A stretch of 30,039 nt of DNA from assembly GCA_963724625.1 (NCBI GenBank), contig CAVRVO010000025.1, positions 1-30,039 on the forward strand, given 5' to 3'. This document shows, piece by piece, positions 10,152-18,257 of the stretch. Within the stretch, counting starts at the first letter, position 1. The number at the start of each line of letters is the position of its first letter. This DNA comes from DATBVX01 sp963724625. Lineage in GTDB: Bacteria; Pseudomonadota; Gammaproteobacteria; Steroidobacterales; Steroidobacteraceae. The notes below the pieces were generated by a model that was given only the letters and a program-made list of their open reading frames with translations, was not told the DNA's origin and searched no databases. Position numbers and translations under genes: made by a program.

Positions 10152-11824
10152 ATGCGCAGGCCGCATGGTGGTCGGGCCGCCTCAATGGGTCTTCTGCTTT
10201 CGCTCCTGTGGGTCGGTGCTGCTGTGTGCGCAAAGTCACCTGCAGCCGATGGGGCCCCTCCAATCGGACGTGCATAATCCACGCTACTTCCGATGACACT
10301 AGCGGTCGCAGCGTCTATCTGGCCGGCTCGCACACCTGGAATGATCTCGTAGACTTTGGAGACTCATATCCGCCGCGACGATTTGATTTTCGGTCCTATC
10401 TCGATTTCCTCCAGGCGCACAATCACAACCTGATCCGTCTGTGGGCATGGGAGGTGCCTTGGCGAAGCGACGCGATCCGCGACCCGCACATGCGCGCTGC
10501 AGCACCCCAACCCTGGTTGCGCACGGGGCCGGGCACGGACTTCGGCGGTCAACCGAAGTTCGATCTCTCGCGGTTCGATCCCGCGTACTTCCAACGACTG
10601 CGCGAGCGCGTAGGCGCTGCCCAGGAACGAGGCATGTTCGTGATTGTGATGTTATTCGAGGCGCACGTAGTTCAAATCGTCCCGACCCGCAATGCTCACC
10701 CCTTCTATTGGCGAAACAACATCAACGACACGCGGTATCTGGAGAATGTCGAAGACGTCTATACGCTGCGGTACCCCCGGATCACCGAGTTGCAGCAGCG
10801 CTACGTGCGGGCGGTCGTCGACAGCGTGAACGACTTTGACAACGTCTTGTACGAAGTTGCCGATGAAGGGGGCTCATACTCGACCGAGTGGCAGCTCGCG
10901 ATGTTGAGTTACCTGAGAGACTATCAAGCCGGCAAGCCGACGCAGCATCCGATAGGCATGACATTTCAGATCAACGGTCGCAACGCCACCCTGTTCGACA
11001 GCGATGCTGATTGGGTTTCGCCGGGAGCGGAATCCGGACACTTTTCCAGTGCTCCGCTTCCGGTACAGAGCCGGCAGGTCATTATCGCCGACACCGATCA
11101 TCTGGGGGGCGCGGCGTTCGGTGACAGCGGATGGGTATGGCGCAGTTTCTTCCGCGGCCTCAATCTCCTCTATATGGACAATTACGTCGGTTTAGACTCG
11201 GTGGGATTAGCGCCCACTAGAGAGGCCGCAGAAATACGGGCAGGCATCGGCTTGACTCGCCTACTGGCTGATGAGATTGACATCGGGAAATTCGCACCGA
11301 ACGCAGAGATCGCTTCGACGGGGTTTGCCATGCAAGCTACCGATGCCTTGCTTGTTTATGCACCCAGCGCTGCGCCCTTTACCCTGGATTTGCGCTCGCT
11401 TGCTCAGACCTATTTGACGGAGTGGTTCGATATTCAGTCCGGCAGCATCACGGCGGGAGCAGGTGTGCGAGGCGGAGCGGTCGTCACGCTCCGGGCCCCT
11501 GATACCCAGGGAAGCGTGCTGTACTTGAGGAACAGTCTGGCCGCGATCAAACCCCTGTCATCGATCCAGAGTCGGGCGCAGGGGATCTGGAGCAGTGCGA
11601 TTGGATATTCGCCCTGGGGCGTCCGGTTGAAGTTCGCAACGCTTTCGTTACTTCGGCCGCTGACCCAGGATTGGACTCGCACCGCACTCTCGCTCTGCGC
11701 CTCCTTCGTATTGGGTGCGATCGCGGGCGCGGCGCTAACGCTTGGAGTTATGCGACGCTTGCGATCGTCGACGAGCAAAACCGATTCGACGAGCAAAACC
11801 GATCGACCGGCCATCGCATCATGA
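10152..11824 (+). CDS. Secreted apiosidase-like (DUF4038) glycoside hydrolase with C-terminal membrane anchor, frameshifted
   Basis: A TIM-barrel protein of the apiosidase-like/DUF4038 group with a C-terminal 'putative collagen-binding' beta domain; such enzymes are thought to cleave glycans. The start MRRPHGGRAASMGLLLSLLW with VGAAVCAKSP reads as a signal peptide. The barrel begins VHNPRYF, then SVYLAGSHTWNDLVDFG and LDFLQAHNHNLIRLWAWEVP. NVLYEVADEGGSY sits where relatives carry the catalytic YE-x-x-NE. The later domain shows FAMQATDALLVYAPSAAPFT and YLTEWFDIQSG. A hydrophobic helix near the end (SLCASFVLGAIAGAALTLGV) followed by basic residues would anchor it in the membrane. Frame changes fall near 10250-10300; the remainder is continuous. 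It probably trims or edits the exported polymer. The stop overlaps the next start as ATGA. Confidence 0.8.
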
Positions 11825-12733
11825 GCGGCATCGTCAACGCTTTTACTGTCGACGTGGAAGATTACTTTCACGTATCAGCCCTGTCGTCAGCGTTCTCACG
11901 CGATCAGTGGTCGCAGCAGGAACGGCGAGTGGAGGCGAGTACCGAAAGACTTCTGGCTCTGCTAGATGAGTTTGACGTCAAGGGAACCTTCTTTGTTTTA
12001 GGCTGGGTTGCCGAGTACTGTCCAAGTCTGATCAAGCGGATTGCGGCGTCGGGACACGAAGTCAGCTGCCATGGGTACTCTCACGAGCTTGTCTACCGGC
12101 AAGACCGCTGCGCAGTTCCGGGAAGAAACGAAACGCTCGAAGCAACTGCTTGAGGACCTGACCGGCGCGCGTGTCGCAGGCTACCGGGCGGCCAGCTTTT
12201 CGATTACAGCCGAATCGCAATGGGCACTCGATATTCTCATTGAGCTCGGATTCGAGTACGACTCTTCCATCTTCCCGGTCAGACACGACCGCTACGGCAT
12301 GCCGGGCGCGCCGCGATTTCCCAGCGTCATGACGCGGTCTACGGGCGAGAGCCTGGTGGAATTTCCGATGTCCACTGCGTCATATCTGGGCTTGCGCGTG
12401 CCGATCTCAGGAGGCGGGTACTTTCGACTGTTACCCTACTGGTTTGTGCGCGCAGGACTCCAACGCGTCAACCGTAGCGAACAGCAGCCTTTCACGTTCT
12501 ATCTGCATCCGTGGGAAATTGATGTAGATCAGCCGCGCGTGAAGGTGGACTGGCTATCCAGATTCCGCCACTACACCAACCTCGACAGCTGTGAGGCGCG
12601 CCTGCGGCGCTTGCTCGGCGAGTTTCAGTTCGCGTCTATGCGCACGGTACTCGAGACTAAGGGTCTGCTGACTCCACCGCAGAGCGTGGCCGGCGTCACT
12701 TACCAGGGGACGAGGAGAATGGAACGCGAATGA
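11821..12733 (+). CDS. Polysaccharide deacetylase, XrtA/PEP-CTERM type, frameshifted once
   Basis: A NodB-fold, metal-dependent carbohydrate esterase that removes N- or O-acetyl groups from a polysaccharide. The N-terminus NAFTVDVEDYFHVSALSSAF provides the first metal aspartates in the DVEDYF form typical of deacetylases from exosortase A-type exopolysaccharide clusters. GHEVSCHGYSHELVYRQ holds the H-x-x-x-H zinc pair. Later motifs are VAGYRAASFSITAESQWALD, GFEYDSSIFPVRHDRYG and FTFYLHPWEIDVDQPRV. The expected length of about 303 residues agrees with the family. One frame change occurs near 12100. The ATG at 11821 overlaps the previous stop and the stop overlaps the next ATG. Neither an exosortase nor a PEP-CTERM protein is present in the window. 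Confidence 0.88.
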
Positions 12734-13642
12734 GCACAAGCGTCACGCGCTGTGCAGTGACCGGTGCCAGCGGATTCATCGGTCGGCAACTGTGTCGCCG
12801 CCTGTTGAGCACGGGCACTGAAGTGCATGCGCTGTCGAGGACCGAGCCCGGCGAAAAGTGCTTCTCCGCCTGGCATCGTTGCGATGTCTCCGATTCGCGC
12901 GAAGTGAGCGCCGCGATGCACGCTTGCCGCCCGCAAGTCGTGTACCACCTCGCCGCAATCGTCAGCGGCTCTCGAGCGATGGAGCTGGTGATCCCAACCT
13001 TGATGACGAATCTCGTGGGCACGGTCAATGTCCTTCTGACGGCCGCAGAGTTGAAGTGCTCACGGGTGGTGTGTCTCGGATCACTGCAGGAGCCCGACGA
13101 GGAGTCACGAGTGGCACCGTCCTCGCCCTATGCCGCGGCGAAGTTTTCAGCGACCGCGTACGCGCGAATGTTCACGGAGGTGTTTTCGCTCTCCGTGGGC
13201 ATCGGCAGACCGTTCATGGCCTACGGTCCTGGACAGATGGACCTGACGAAGCTCGTGCCGCTACGTGATTTCGCGAGTGCTTCGTGGCGGTGTTGCCGAG
13301 CTTTCGAGTGGGCGACAGGGATTCGACTGGGTTTACGTAGATGACGTCATCGACGCCTTGCTGGCGATTGGTTCGCGAACTGATGTCAGCGGCACGACGA
13401 TCGATATCGGTTGCGGCGTTCTGACCACGGTGCGGGAAGTTGCCGAGGGAATTGGTCAGCGGTTGGGTGCCTCCGGAGCGATCCGGCTGGGCGCGCTTGC
13501 GGATCGCCGCCTTGAACCCACCCGTTGTGCCGACGTGGAGGCGACCGCACGCCTCATTAACTGGCGGGCCCGGGTCTCTCTGGAGGAGGGCCTGGATCGA
13601 ACCGTCGAGTGGTACCGCAAGCACCTTCCGATTAGCGCCTGA
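12730..13642 (+). CDS. NAD(P)-dependent epimerase/dehydratase (extended SDR), frameshifted once
   Basis: A nucleotide-sugar-modifying SDR enzyme. It starts MSTSVTRCAVTGASGFIGRQ, with the TGASGFIG dinucleotide-binding loop about 11 residues in, then VYHLAAIVSG. The catalytic tyrosine and lysine are in SPYAAAKFSATAYARMF. IGRPFMAYGPGQ and FDWVYVDDVIDALLAIGSR are usual later motifs. A frame change near 13263 joins TKLVP to ISRVLRGGVAELSSG. The total of about 304 residues is normal. This is the last gene of the first long operon; its start overlaps the deacetylase stop. The exact reaction (epimerisation, reduction or dehydration) cannot be read from the sequence. Confidence 0.85.
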
Positions 13643-13660
13643 GCGGCCAATTTTCCATAA

Positions 13661-13676
13661 TGTGACCTGAGTCACC
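13661..13676 (+). promoter_or_regulatory. CRP/FNR-family-like operator
   Basis: TGTGA-CCTGAG-TCACC matches nine of the ten fixed bases of the CRP consensus TGTGA-N6-TCACA and contains the perfect palindrome GTGAC-CTGA-GTCAC. It lies in the 179-base gap between the two operons, about 146 bases before the ATG at 13822. I could not pair it with a convincing -10/-35 set, so activation and repression are equally open. Confidence 0.4.
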
Positions 13677-13677
13677 G

Positions 13678-13700
13678 GCGGGTCGGGCTGGGCGACCCGC
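13678..13700 (+). other. GC-rich perfect stem-loop between the two operons
   Basis: GCGGGTCG, a seven-base loop GGCTGGG, and CGACCCGC form a perfect eight-base stem 36 bases after the SDR stop and directly after the CRP-like site. There is no following T-run, so a classical intrinsic terminator is not supported. The 12-base direct repeat GTCACCGGCGGG occurs at 13671-13682 and again at 13736-13747 around it. The stem could be a weak terminator, attenuator or regulator site. Confidence 0.35.
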
Positions 13701-13821
13701 AATCGTCACGGCGGGCCGCCTGAAACGAAATCCACGTCACCGGCGGGCGAAGGAAGAGTGTGGATAATTGCCGCCCAAACACGGCCCTAAGGGTCTCAAT
13801 CCCGGCAGGGGACAATCAAAA

Positions 13822-14853
13822 ATGAGAATTCTCGTTACCGGCAGTGAGGGTTATATCGGCGCTCGCCTGGTGCCGCTGCTGCTGGCCCGGGGCCATCAGG
13901 TGACCGGTTTCGACACCGGTTATTACCGCGACGGCTGGCTCTACAGCGAGAACCGCGCGATGGGCTTGGGTGCGCGGACCATCTACAAGGACCTGCGCGA
14001 CCTGTCCCCCCAAGACATGGAAGGTTGTGAAGCCATAGTTCACCTGGCGGAGCTGTCCAATGATCCCCTCGGGCAGAACAACCCCACGGTCACCCACAAG
14101 ATCAATCATCTCGGCTCCGTCAATATCGCGAAGATGGCGCGTGACGCGGGCATTCGTCGCTTTGTCTACACGTCCTCGTGCAGCGTCTATGGCGCGGGTA
14201 CCGGCGACTTTCTCGATGAGACCGCGCGCACCAACCCGCAAACCGCATACGCCGAGTGCAAGGTGCTCGTCGAGCGTGACGTTGGACAGATGGCAGGGGA
14301 CGACTTCTGTCCGGTGTTCCTGCGCAACGCAACCGCGTATGGTCCGTCTCCGCGCATGCGCTTCGACATCGTCCTGAACGACTTGTGCGCACTCGCGTGG
14401 ACCACGCGCCGTATCGCCATGGTCAGTGACGGCAGTCCGTGGCGTCCCCTGGTACACATCGACGATATCTGCACCGCGATTCAGTGCGCGCTCGTGGCAC
14501 CGGAGAGCGATGTGCGCGGCAAGATCTTCAACGTCGGTCAGAACTCGGACAACTATCGGATCCGGGAGCTGGCCCAAATCGTGGCGGAGGAATTCCCGGG
14601 CTGCGAAGTCAGTGTCGGCCAGAAGAGCGGCGACACGCGCAGTTATCGGGTGAACTTCGATCGCATTCACCGCGAGCTCCCCGGTTTCAAGTGCGAATTC
14701 AATGCTCGCGACGGCGCGCGGCAGCTGCATGCAATATTCGAACGCATCCAGATGCAGCCTGACACCTTTCAGTTCCGCGCCTTCACGCGGCTCAAGCAGC
14801 TCAAGTACCTCCAGTCGACCAAGCAGATCGATGCGGACTTTTACTGGACCTGA
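13822..14853 (+). CDS. NAD-dependent nucleotide-sugar epimerase/dehydratase (extended SDR)
   Basis: Intact, about 343 residues. MRILVTGSEGYIGARLVPLL carries the G-x-x-G-x-x-G NAD loop. IVHLAELSNDP, RRFVYTSSCSVYGAG and TAYAECKVLVERDV give the catalytic serine, tyrosine and lysine. PWRPLVHIDDICTAIQCAL and GKIFNVGQNSDNYRIRELAQ are typical of sugar epimerases or dehydratases. AGGGGA about nine bases before the ATG is one of the clearest ribosome-binding sites here and fixes the start. It opens the second operon, next to a 3,5-epimerase-like cupin and ahead of a cytidylyltransferase, so it probably acts on an NDP-deoxysugar. It lacks the look of a standard CDP-glucose 4,6-dehydratase, so I give no symbol. 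Confidence 0.93.
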   Translation: MRILVTGSEGYIGARLVPLLLARGHQVTGFDTGYYRDGWLYSENRAMGLGARTIYKDLRDLSPQDMEGCEAIVHLAELSNDPLGQNNPTVTHKINHLGSVNIAKMARDAGIRRFVYTSSCSVYGAGTGDFLDETARTNPQTAYAECKVLVERDVGQMAGDDFCPVFLRNATAYGPSPRMRFDIVLNDLCALAWTTRRIAMVSDGSPWRPLVHIDDICTAIQCALVAPESDVRGKIFNVGQNSDNYRIRELAQIVAEEFPGCEVSVGQKSGDTRSYRVNFDRIHRELPGFKCEFNARDGARQLHAIFERIQMQPDTFQFRAFTRLKQLKYLQSTKQIDADFYWT

Positions 14854-14856
14854 GGA

Positions 14857-15436
14857 ATGAAGTTCCGCGAGACGCCGCTGTCGGGTGCCTTCGTGGTCGA
14901 CATTGAACCACACGTCGATGAGCGCGGATTCTTCGCGCGCACCTGGTGCAGCCGCGAGTTTGCTGCGCAGGGACTGGAGCACGGATTGGTGCAGGTCAGC
15001 ATTTCGCGGAACACTCGCCGAGGGACGCTGCGCGGCATGCACCTGCAGCTTGCCGCCGTCGCGGGAATCGAAGCTAGTGAGATGTACGCGTGGCGCCATC
15101 TACGATGTGATCATCGACCTGCGACCAGAGTCGCCCACGTACCTGCGGCACTTCGGGCTCGAGCTGCAGGCGCAGACTGGCAATGCGCTCTACATACCGC
15201 CCCTCATGGCGCACGGTTTCCAGACGCTGGCCGACGACACTGAAGTGCTCTATCAGATGACCGATACGCACGCGCCAGAGCTCGTCTATGGCGTGCGCTG
15301 GAATGATCCCGCCTTCGCAATCGGCTGGCCAGTCCAGGAGCCGATCACGATCATCGGCCGTGATCGTGACTACGCGGATTTCGACCCGGAAGCGTACGCG
15401 GCACGGGTTCAGAGGGCGCGCGAGGGGCTGCAGTGA
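14857..15436 (+). CDS. dTDP-4-dehydrorhamnose 3,5-epimerase-like cupin (RfbC family), frameshifted once
   Basis: A jelly-roll sugar 3,5-epimerase. It starts MKFRETPLSGAFVVDIEPHV with DERGFFARTWCSREF. The catalytic histidine region is NTRRGTLRGMHLQ. After a frame change near 15052 come ESKLVRCTRGAIYDVIIDLR, IPPLMAHGFQTLADDTEVLY (second conserved histidine) and YGVRWNDPAFAIGWPV. The length of about 192 residues is normal. GAGG just before the ATG and a three-base gap from the preceding stop indicate tight coupling. With a cytidylyltransferase in the operon, the substrate may be a CDP- instead of a dTDP-4-keto-6-deoxyhexose, so I avoid naming it rfbC. Confidence 0.88.
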
Positions 15437-16779
15437 CGGTGGCGACCATCGACAGCCTGCGCACGCCCCAGGAGTGTCGTCCGCTCGTGGGCGAGGCGTG
15501 GCAGATGATGGAGCGCCTGTATCCGATATGCAGGAGCATTACGGGCGAGGGCGTGCGCCAATCGCTCGCCATCGTGGGCGAGCACGTTCCACTTGAGATC
15601 AGCGAGGTCCCTTCAGGCACGAAGGTGTTCGATTGGGAGGTTCCGCTCGAATGGAACGTGCGCGAGGCCTGGATCAAGGGGCCGGACGGGCGTCGCGTCG
15701 TCGACCTGCGTGATCACACCCTGCATCTCATGAGCTATAGCACGCCACTGCGGGCGACGATGAGGCTGGCGGAGTTGCGTGAGCATCTGCACTCGCTTCC
15801 GGACCACCCGGACTGGATTCCCTATCGAACCAGCTACTACCGGGAAGACTGGGGATTCTGTCTCCCGCATCGCGTGCTCGAGTCGTTACCGGAGGGTAAC
15901 TACGAGGTATGCATCGACAGCGCTCTCACCGCCGGACATCTCACCTACGGCGAATGCGTGATTCCCGGAACCAGCACTGATGAGTTCCTGATCTTTACTC
16001 ATGTCTGCCACCCGTCGCTCTGCAATGACAATCTGACCGGTATCGCCTTGACGGCGATACTTGCGCAGGTGCTGAAGGATTCGCGCAGACGGTTTACCTA
16101 CCGATTGGTATTTGCACCCGGGACCATCGGTTCGATTACCTGGCTGGCCCGTAACGAATCGCGCACGCGCCGCGTGCGACATGGCCTGGTGCTTGGGCTG
16201 CTCGGCGATCGCGGTCCGCTCACGTACAAACGCAGCCGACGGCACACCGCCGAGATAGATCAGATCGCGAGCCACGTATTGCCCCGCGTGAACAGCGCAG
16301 CGCGGATTGTCGACTTCTCGCCGTACGGCTACGACGAGCGGCAGCTGTGCTCGCCCGGATTCGACCTGCCGGTGGGTCGCCTCACTCGCACGCCAAACAA
16401 TGAGTACCCTCAGTACCATTCCTCGGCCGATGACTTTTCCATCCTGGATGCTGATTCGATGGCCGAGTCCCTTGCTGCCTGTCTGGCGCTGATCCGCCTG
16501 GCCGAAGGCAATGAACGTTACGAGAATCTGAATCCGAAGTGTGAGCCGCGGCTCGGCAAGCGTGGCCTGTTTCGCTCGACGGGCGGAACCCATCCCGCGG
16601 AGTTCGAGCACGCGCTGCTCTGGGTCCTCAATCAGTCCGACGGCACACACAGCGTGCTGGATATCGCGGAGCGATCGCACCTACCATTTGACACATTGGC
16701 CGCCGCAGCGGCTGCACTGACCTCGGCTGGACTGCTGCGCGTGGCCACGCCGATCGGGGAGGAGAGAGCTATCCCATGA
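15433..16779 (+). CDS. DUF4910 / M28-like aminopeptidase-type protein with C-terminal winged helix
   Basis: Intact, 448 residues, starting from a GTG that overlaps the previous stop as GTGA. The fold resembles zinc aminopeptidases of the M28 type, and HVCHPSLCNDNLTG and EYPQYHSSADDF hold the likely histidine and aspartate ligands. YRTSYYREDWGFCLPH, FAPGTIGSITWLARN and DERQLCSPGFDLPVGRLTR are hallmark blocks of the group. The last 60 or so residues (LLWVLNQSDGTHSVLDIAER, LTSAGLLRV) look like a winged helix-turn-helix appended to the enzyme domain. Relatives recur in surface-polysaccharide clusters, and an amidase or transamidase-like role on sugars has been proposed only by context. I would not assume that it cleaves peptides. 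Confidence 0.9.
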   Translation: MTVATIDSLRTPQECRPLVGEAWQMMERLYPICRSITGEGVRQSLAIVGEHVPLEISEVPSGTKVFDWEVPLEWNVREAWIKGPDGRRVVDLRDHTLHLMSYSTPLRATMRLAELREHLHSLPDHPDWIPYRTSYYREDWGFCLPHRVLESLPEGNYEVCIDSALTAGHLTYGECVIPGTSTDEFLIFTHVCHPSLCNDNLTGIALTAILAQVLKDSRRRFTYRLVFAPGTIGSITWLARNESRTRRVRHGLVLGLLGDRGPLTYKRSRRHTAEIDQIASHVLPRVNSAARIVDFSPYGYDERQLCSPGFDLPVGRLTRTPNNEYPQYHSSADDFSILDADSMAESLAACLALIRLAEGNERYENLNPKCEPRLGKRGLFRSTGGTHPAEFEHALLWVLNQSDGTHSVLDIAERSHLPFDTLAAAAAALTSAGLLRVATPIGEERAIP

Positions 16780-17561
16780 AAGTCGTCCTGTTCTGCGGCG
16801 GACTCGGAACCCGGCTGCGCGAGCACTCGGAGACGATTCCCAAACCGTTGGTCAATATCGGTTACCGGCCGTTGCTGTGGCATTTGATGCGCTACTACGC
16901 GCACTTCGGACACAAAGACTTCATCCTGTGCCTCGGCTATCGCGGCGACATGATTCGCGAGTACTTCCTCAAGTACAACGAAGCGATGACCAACGACTTT
17001 TCGCTCTCCGACGGCGGTCGCAAGGTGGAGCTGATGAGCAGCGACCTGGACGACTGGCGGATCACATTCGTCGACACCGGGTTGCACAGCAATATCGGCC
17101 AGCGTCTGATGCGGGTACGCAAGTACGTCGAGGGTGAGAAGATGTTCCTGGCAAACTATTCGGACGGCATCTCTGACCTGCCGCTCGATGAGCTGGTGGC
17201 GGATTTCAATCGCAGGAAGGTGGTCGCTACTTTCGCTTCGGTCAACAGCGCACAGACTTTTCATACGGTGCAGGCCGGAGAGGATGGGATGGTCACGAGC
17301 ATGAGCGCGCTGAACGACAGCGGGATCTGGATTAACGGCGGCTACTTCGTCCTGCGCGGCGAGATATTCGACTACATGAAGGAAGGTGAGGAGCTCGTCG
17401 TCGAGCCCTTCACGCGCCTCATTGAGAAGCGTTTGCTGGCGACCTACCGCCATCGCGGGTTCTGGCACGCAATGGATACATTCAAGGACAAGATCACCCT
17501 GGACCGCATGGAGGCCCAGGGTAACTGCCCATGGATGGTATGGGAGCGTGGTCGTGGCTGA
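16776..17561 (+). CDS. rfbF: Glucose-1-phosphate cytidylyltransferase
   Basis: Makes CDP-glucose from CTP and glucose 1-phosphate, the first step toward CDP-deoxysugars. Intact, 261 residues, against about 257 for known RfbF/DdhA. MKVVLFCGGLGTRLREHSE with TIPKPLVNIG is the nucleotidyltransferase signature loop and lysine. DFILCLGYRGDMIREYFLKY, MFLANYSDGISDLPLDELV (metal aspartate) and GIWINGGYFVLRGEIFDYM are RfbF-specific. The ATG overlaps the DUF4910 stop as ATGA. The enzyme defines the cluster's activated sugar as CDP-linked. A CDP-glucose 4,6-dehydratase is not clearly present in the window; one of the SDR genes may serve, or the gene lies elsewhere. Confidence 0.93.
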   Translation: MKVVLFCGGLGTRLREHSETIPKPLVNIGYRPLLWHLMRYYAHFGHKDFILCLGYRGDMIREYFLKYNEAMTNDFSLSDGGRKVELMSSDLDDWRITFVDTGLHSNIGQRLMRVRKYVEGEKMFLANYSDGISDLPLDELVADFNRRKVVATFASVNSAQTFHTVQAGEDGMVTSMSALNDSGIWINGGYFVLRGEIFDYMKEGEELVVEPFTRLIEKRLLATYRHRGFWHAMDTFKDKITLDRMEAQGNCPWMVWERGRG

Positions 17562-17587
17562 TCGGCCCCATTCCGGCGGAGCCTGAG

Positions 17588-18247
17588 ATGCTGGAGTTGC
17601 AACTGCCACGCTCGAGCGCGCGCCGCCCGCTGCGGATCCTGTGCCTGGGTGCGCATTGCGATGACATCGACATCGGTTGTGGCGGGACGCTCCTGAAGCT
17701 TCTGGCACAGGAAAGACGCGCGGAGATTACCTGGGTCGCGTTCAGCGCCTCAGCCGAGCGGGCGCGCGAATTCAAGGCGAGCGCGCGGCGCTTCATGCGC
17801 CGCGCGGCGCGTGCCGACGTGCTCATACACGGATTTCGTGACAGTTACTTTCCAGGCCAGTACATCGCGATCAAGGAGGCGTTCGAGCCGCTCAAGCGCC
17901 TGCCCTCACCGGACCTGATCTTCACGCACCATCGCGCGGATCGACATCAGGATCATCGCGTCGTGAGCGAGCTGACCTGGAATGCGTTCCGCAATCACCT
18001 CATCTTCGAATACGAGATTCCGAAGTACGACGGCGGCCTTGCCACGCCGAACGCTTATGTGCGGCTCGATAAGGCGCACGTCGAGGCCAAGGTCAAGACG
18101 CTACTCGCGTGCTACGCCAGCCAGTCGTCCAAGGGCTGGTTTACTGCAGAGACGTTCCGCGGGCTGATGCGGCTGCGCGGCATCGAGGCGGCCGCGGAGT
18201 CGGGCTGGGCGGAAGGGTTTCACGTCGACAAGTTATGTGCATTCTAG
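17588..18247 (+). CDS. PIG-L/LmbE-family deacetylase
   Basis: A zinc-dependent N-deacetylase, typically acting on N-acetylglucosaminyl-type or N-acylated sugars. RILCLGAHCDDIDIGCGG is the family's first motif; the usual GAHPDDxxxGCGG has Cys in place of Pro. THHRADRHQDHRVVSELTWN carries the second set of zinc ligands. The ATG at 17588 is preceded by GGAG at six bases, which favours it over an upstream in-frame ATG at 17531 that would overlap the cytidylyltransferase. The chain is 219 residues and intact. Proteins of this family often sit beside DUF4910 genes in polysaccharide loci. The substrate is unknown. Confidence 0.9.
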   Translation: MLELQLPRSSARRPLRILCLGAHCDDIDIGCGGTLLKLLAQERRAEITWVAFSASAERAREFKASARRFMRRAARADVLIHGFRDSYFPGQYIAIKEAFEPLKRLPSPDLIFTHHRADRHQDHRVVSELTWNAFRNHLIFEYEIPKYDGGLATPNAYVRLDKAHVEAKVKTLLACYASQSSKGWFTAETFRGLMRLRGIEAAAESGWAEGFHVDKLCAF

Positions 18248-18257
18248 GCGGACCGAC

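Noticed and set aside
13816..15099. 427-codon minus-strand open frame opposite the SDR and epimerase genes
   Set aside because: The plus strand contains an intact, motif-complete SDR with a strong ribosome-binding site. The antisense frame is a by-product of GC-rich codon use and has no known domain.
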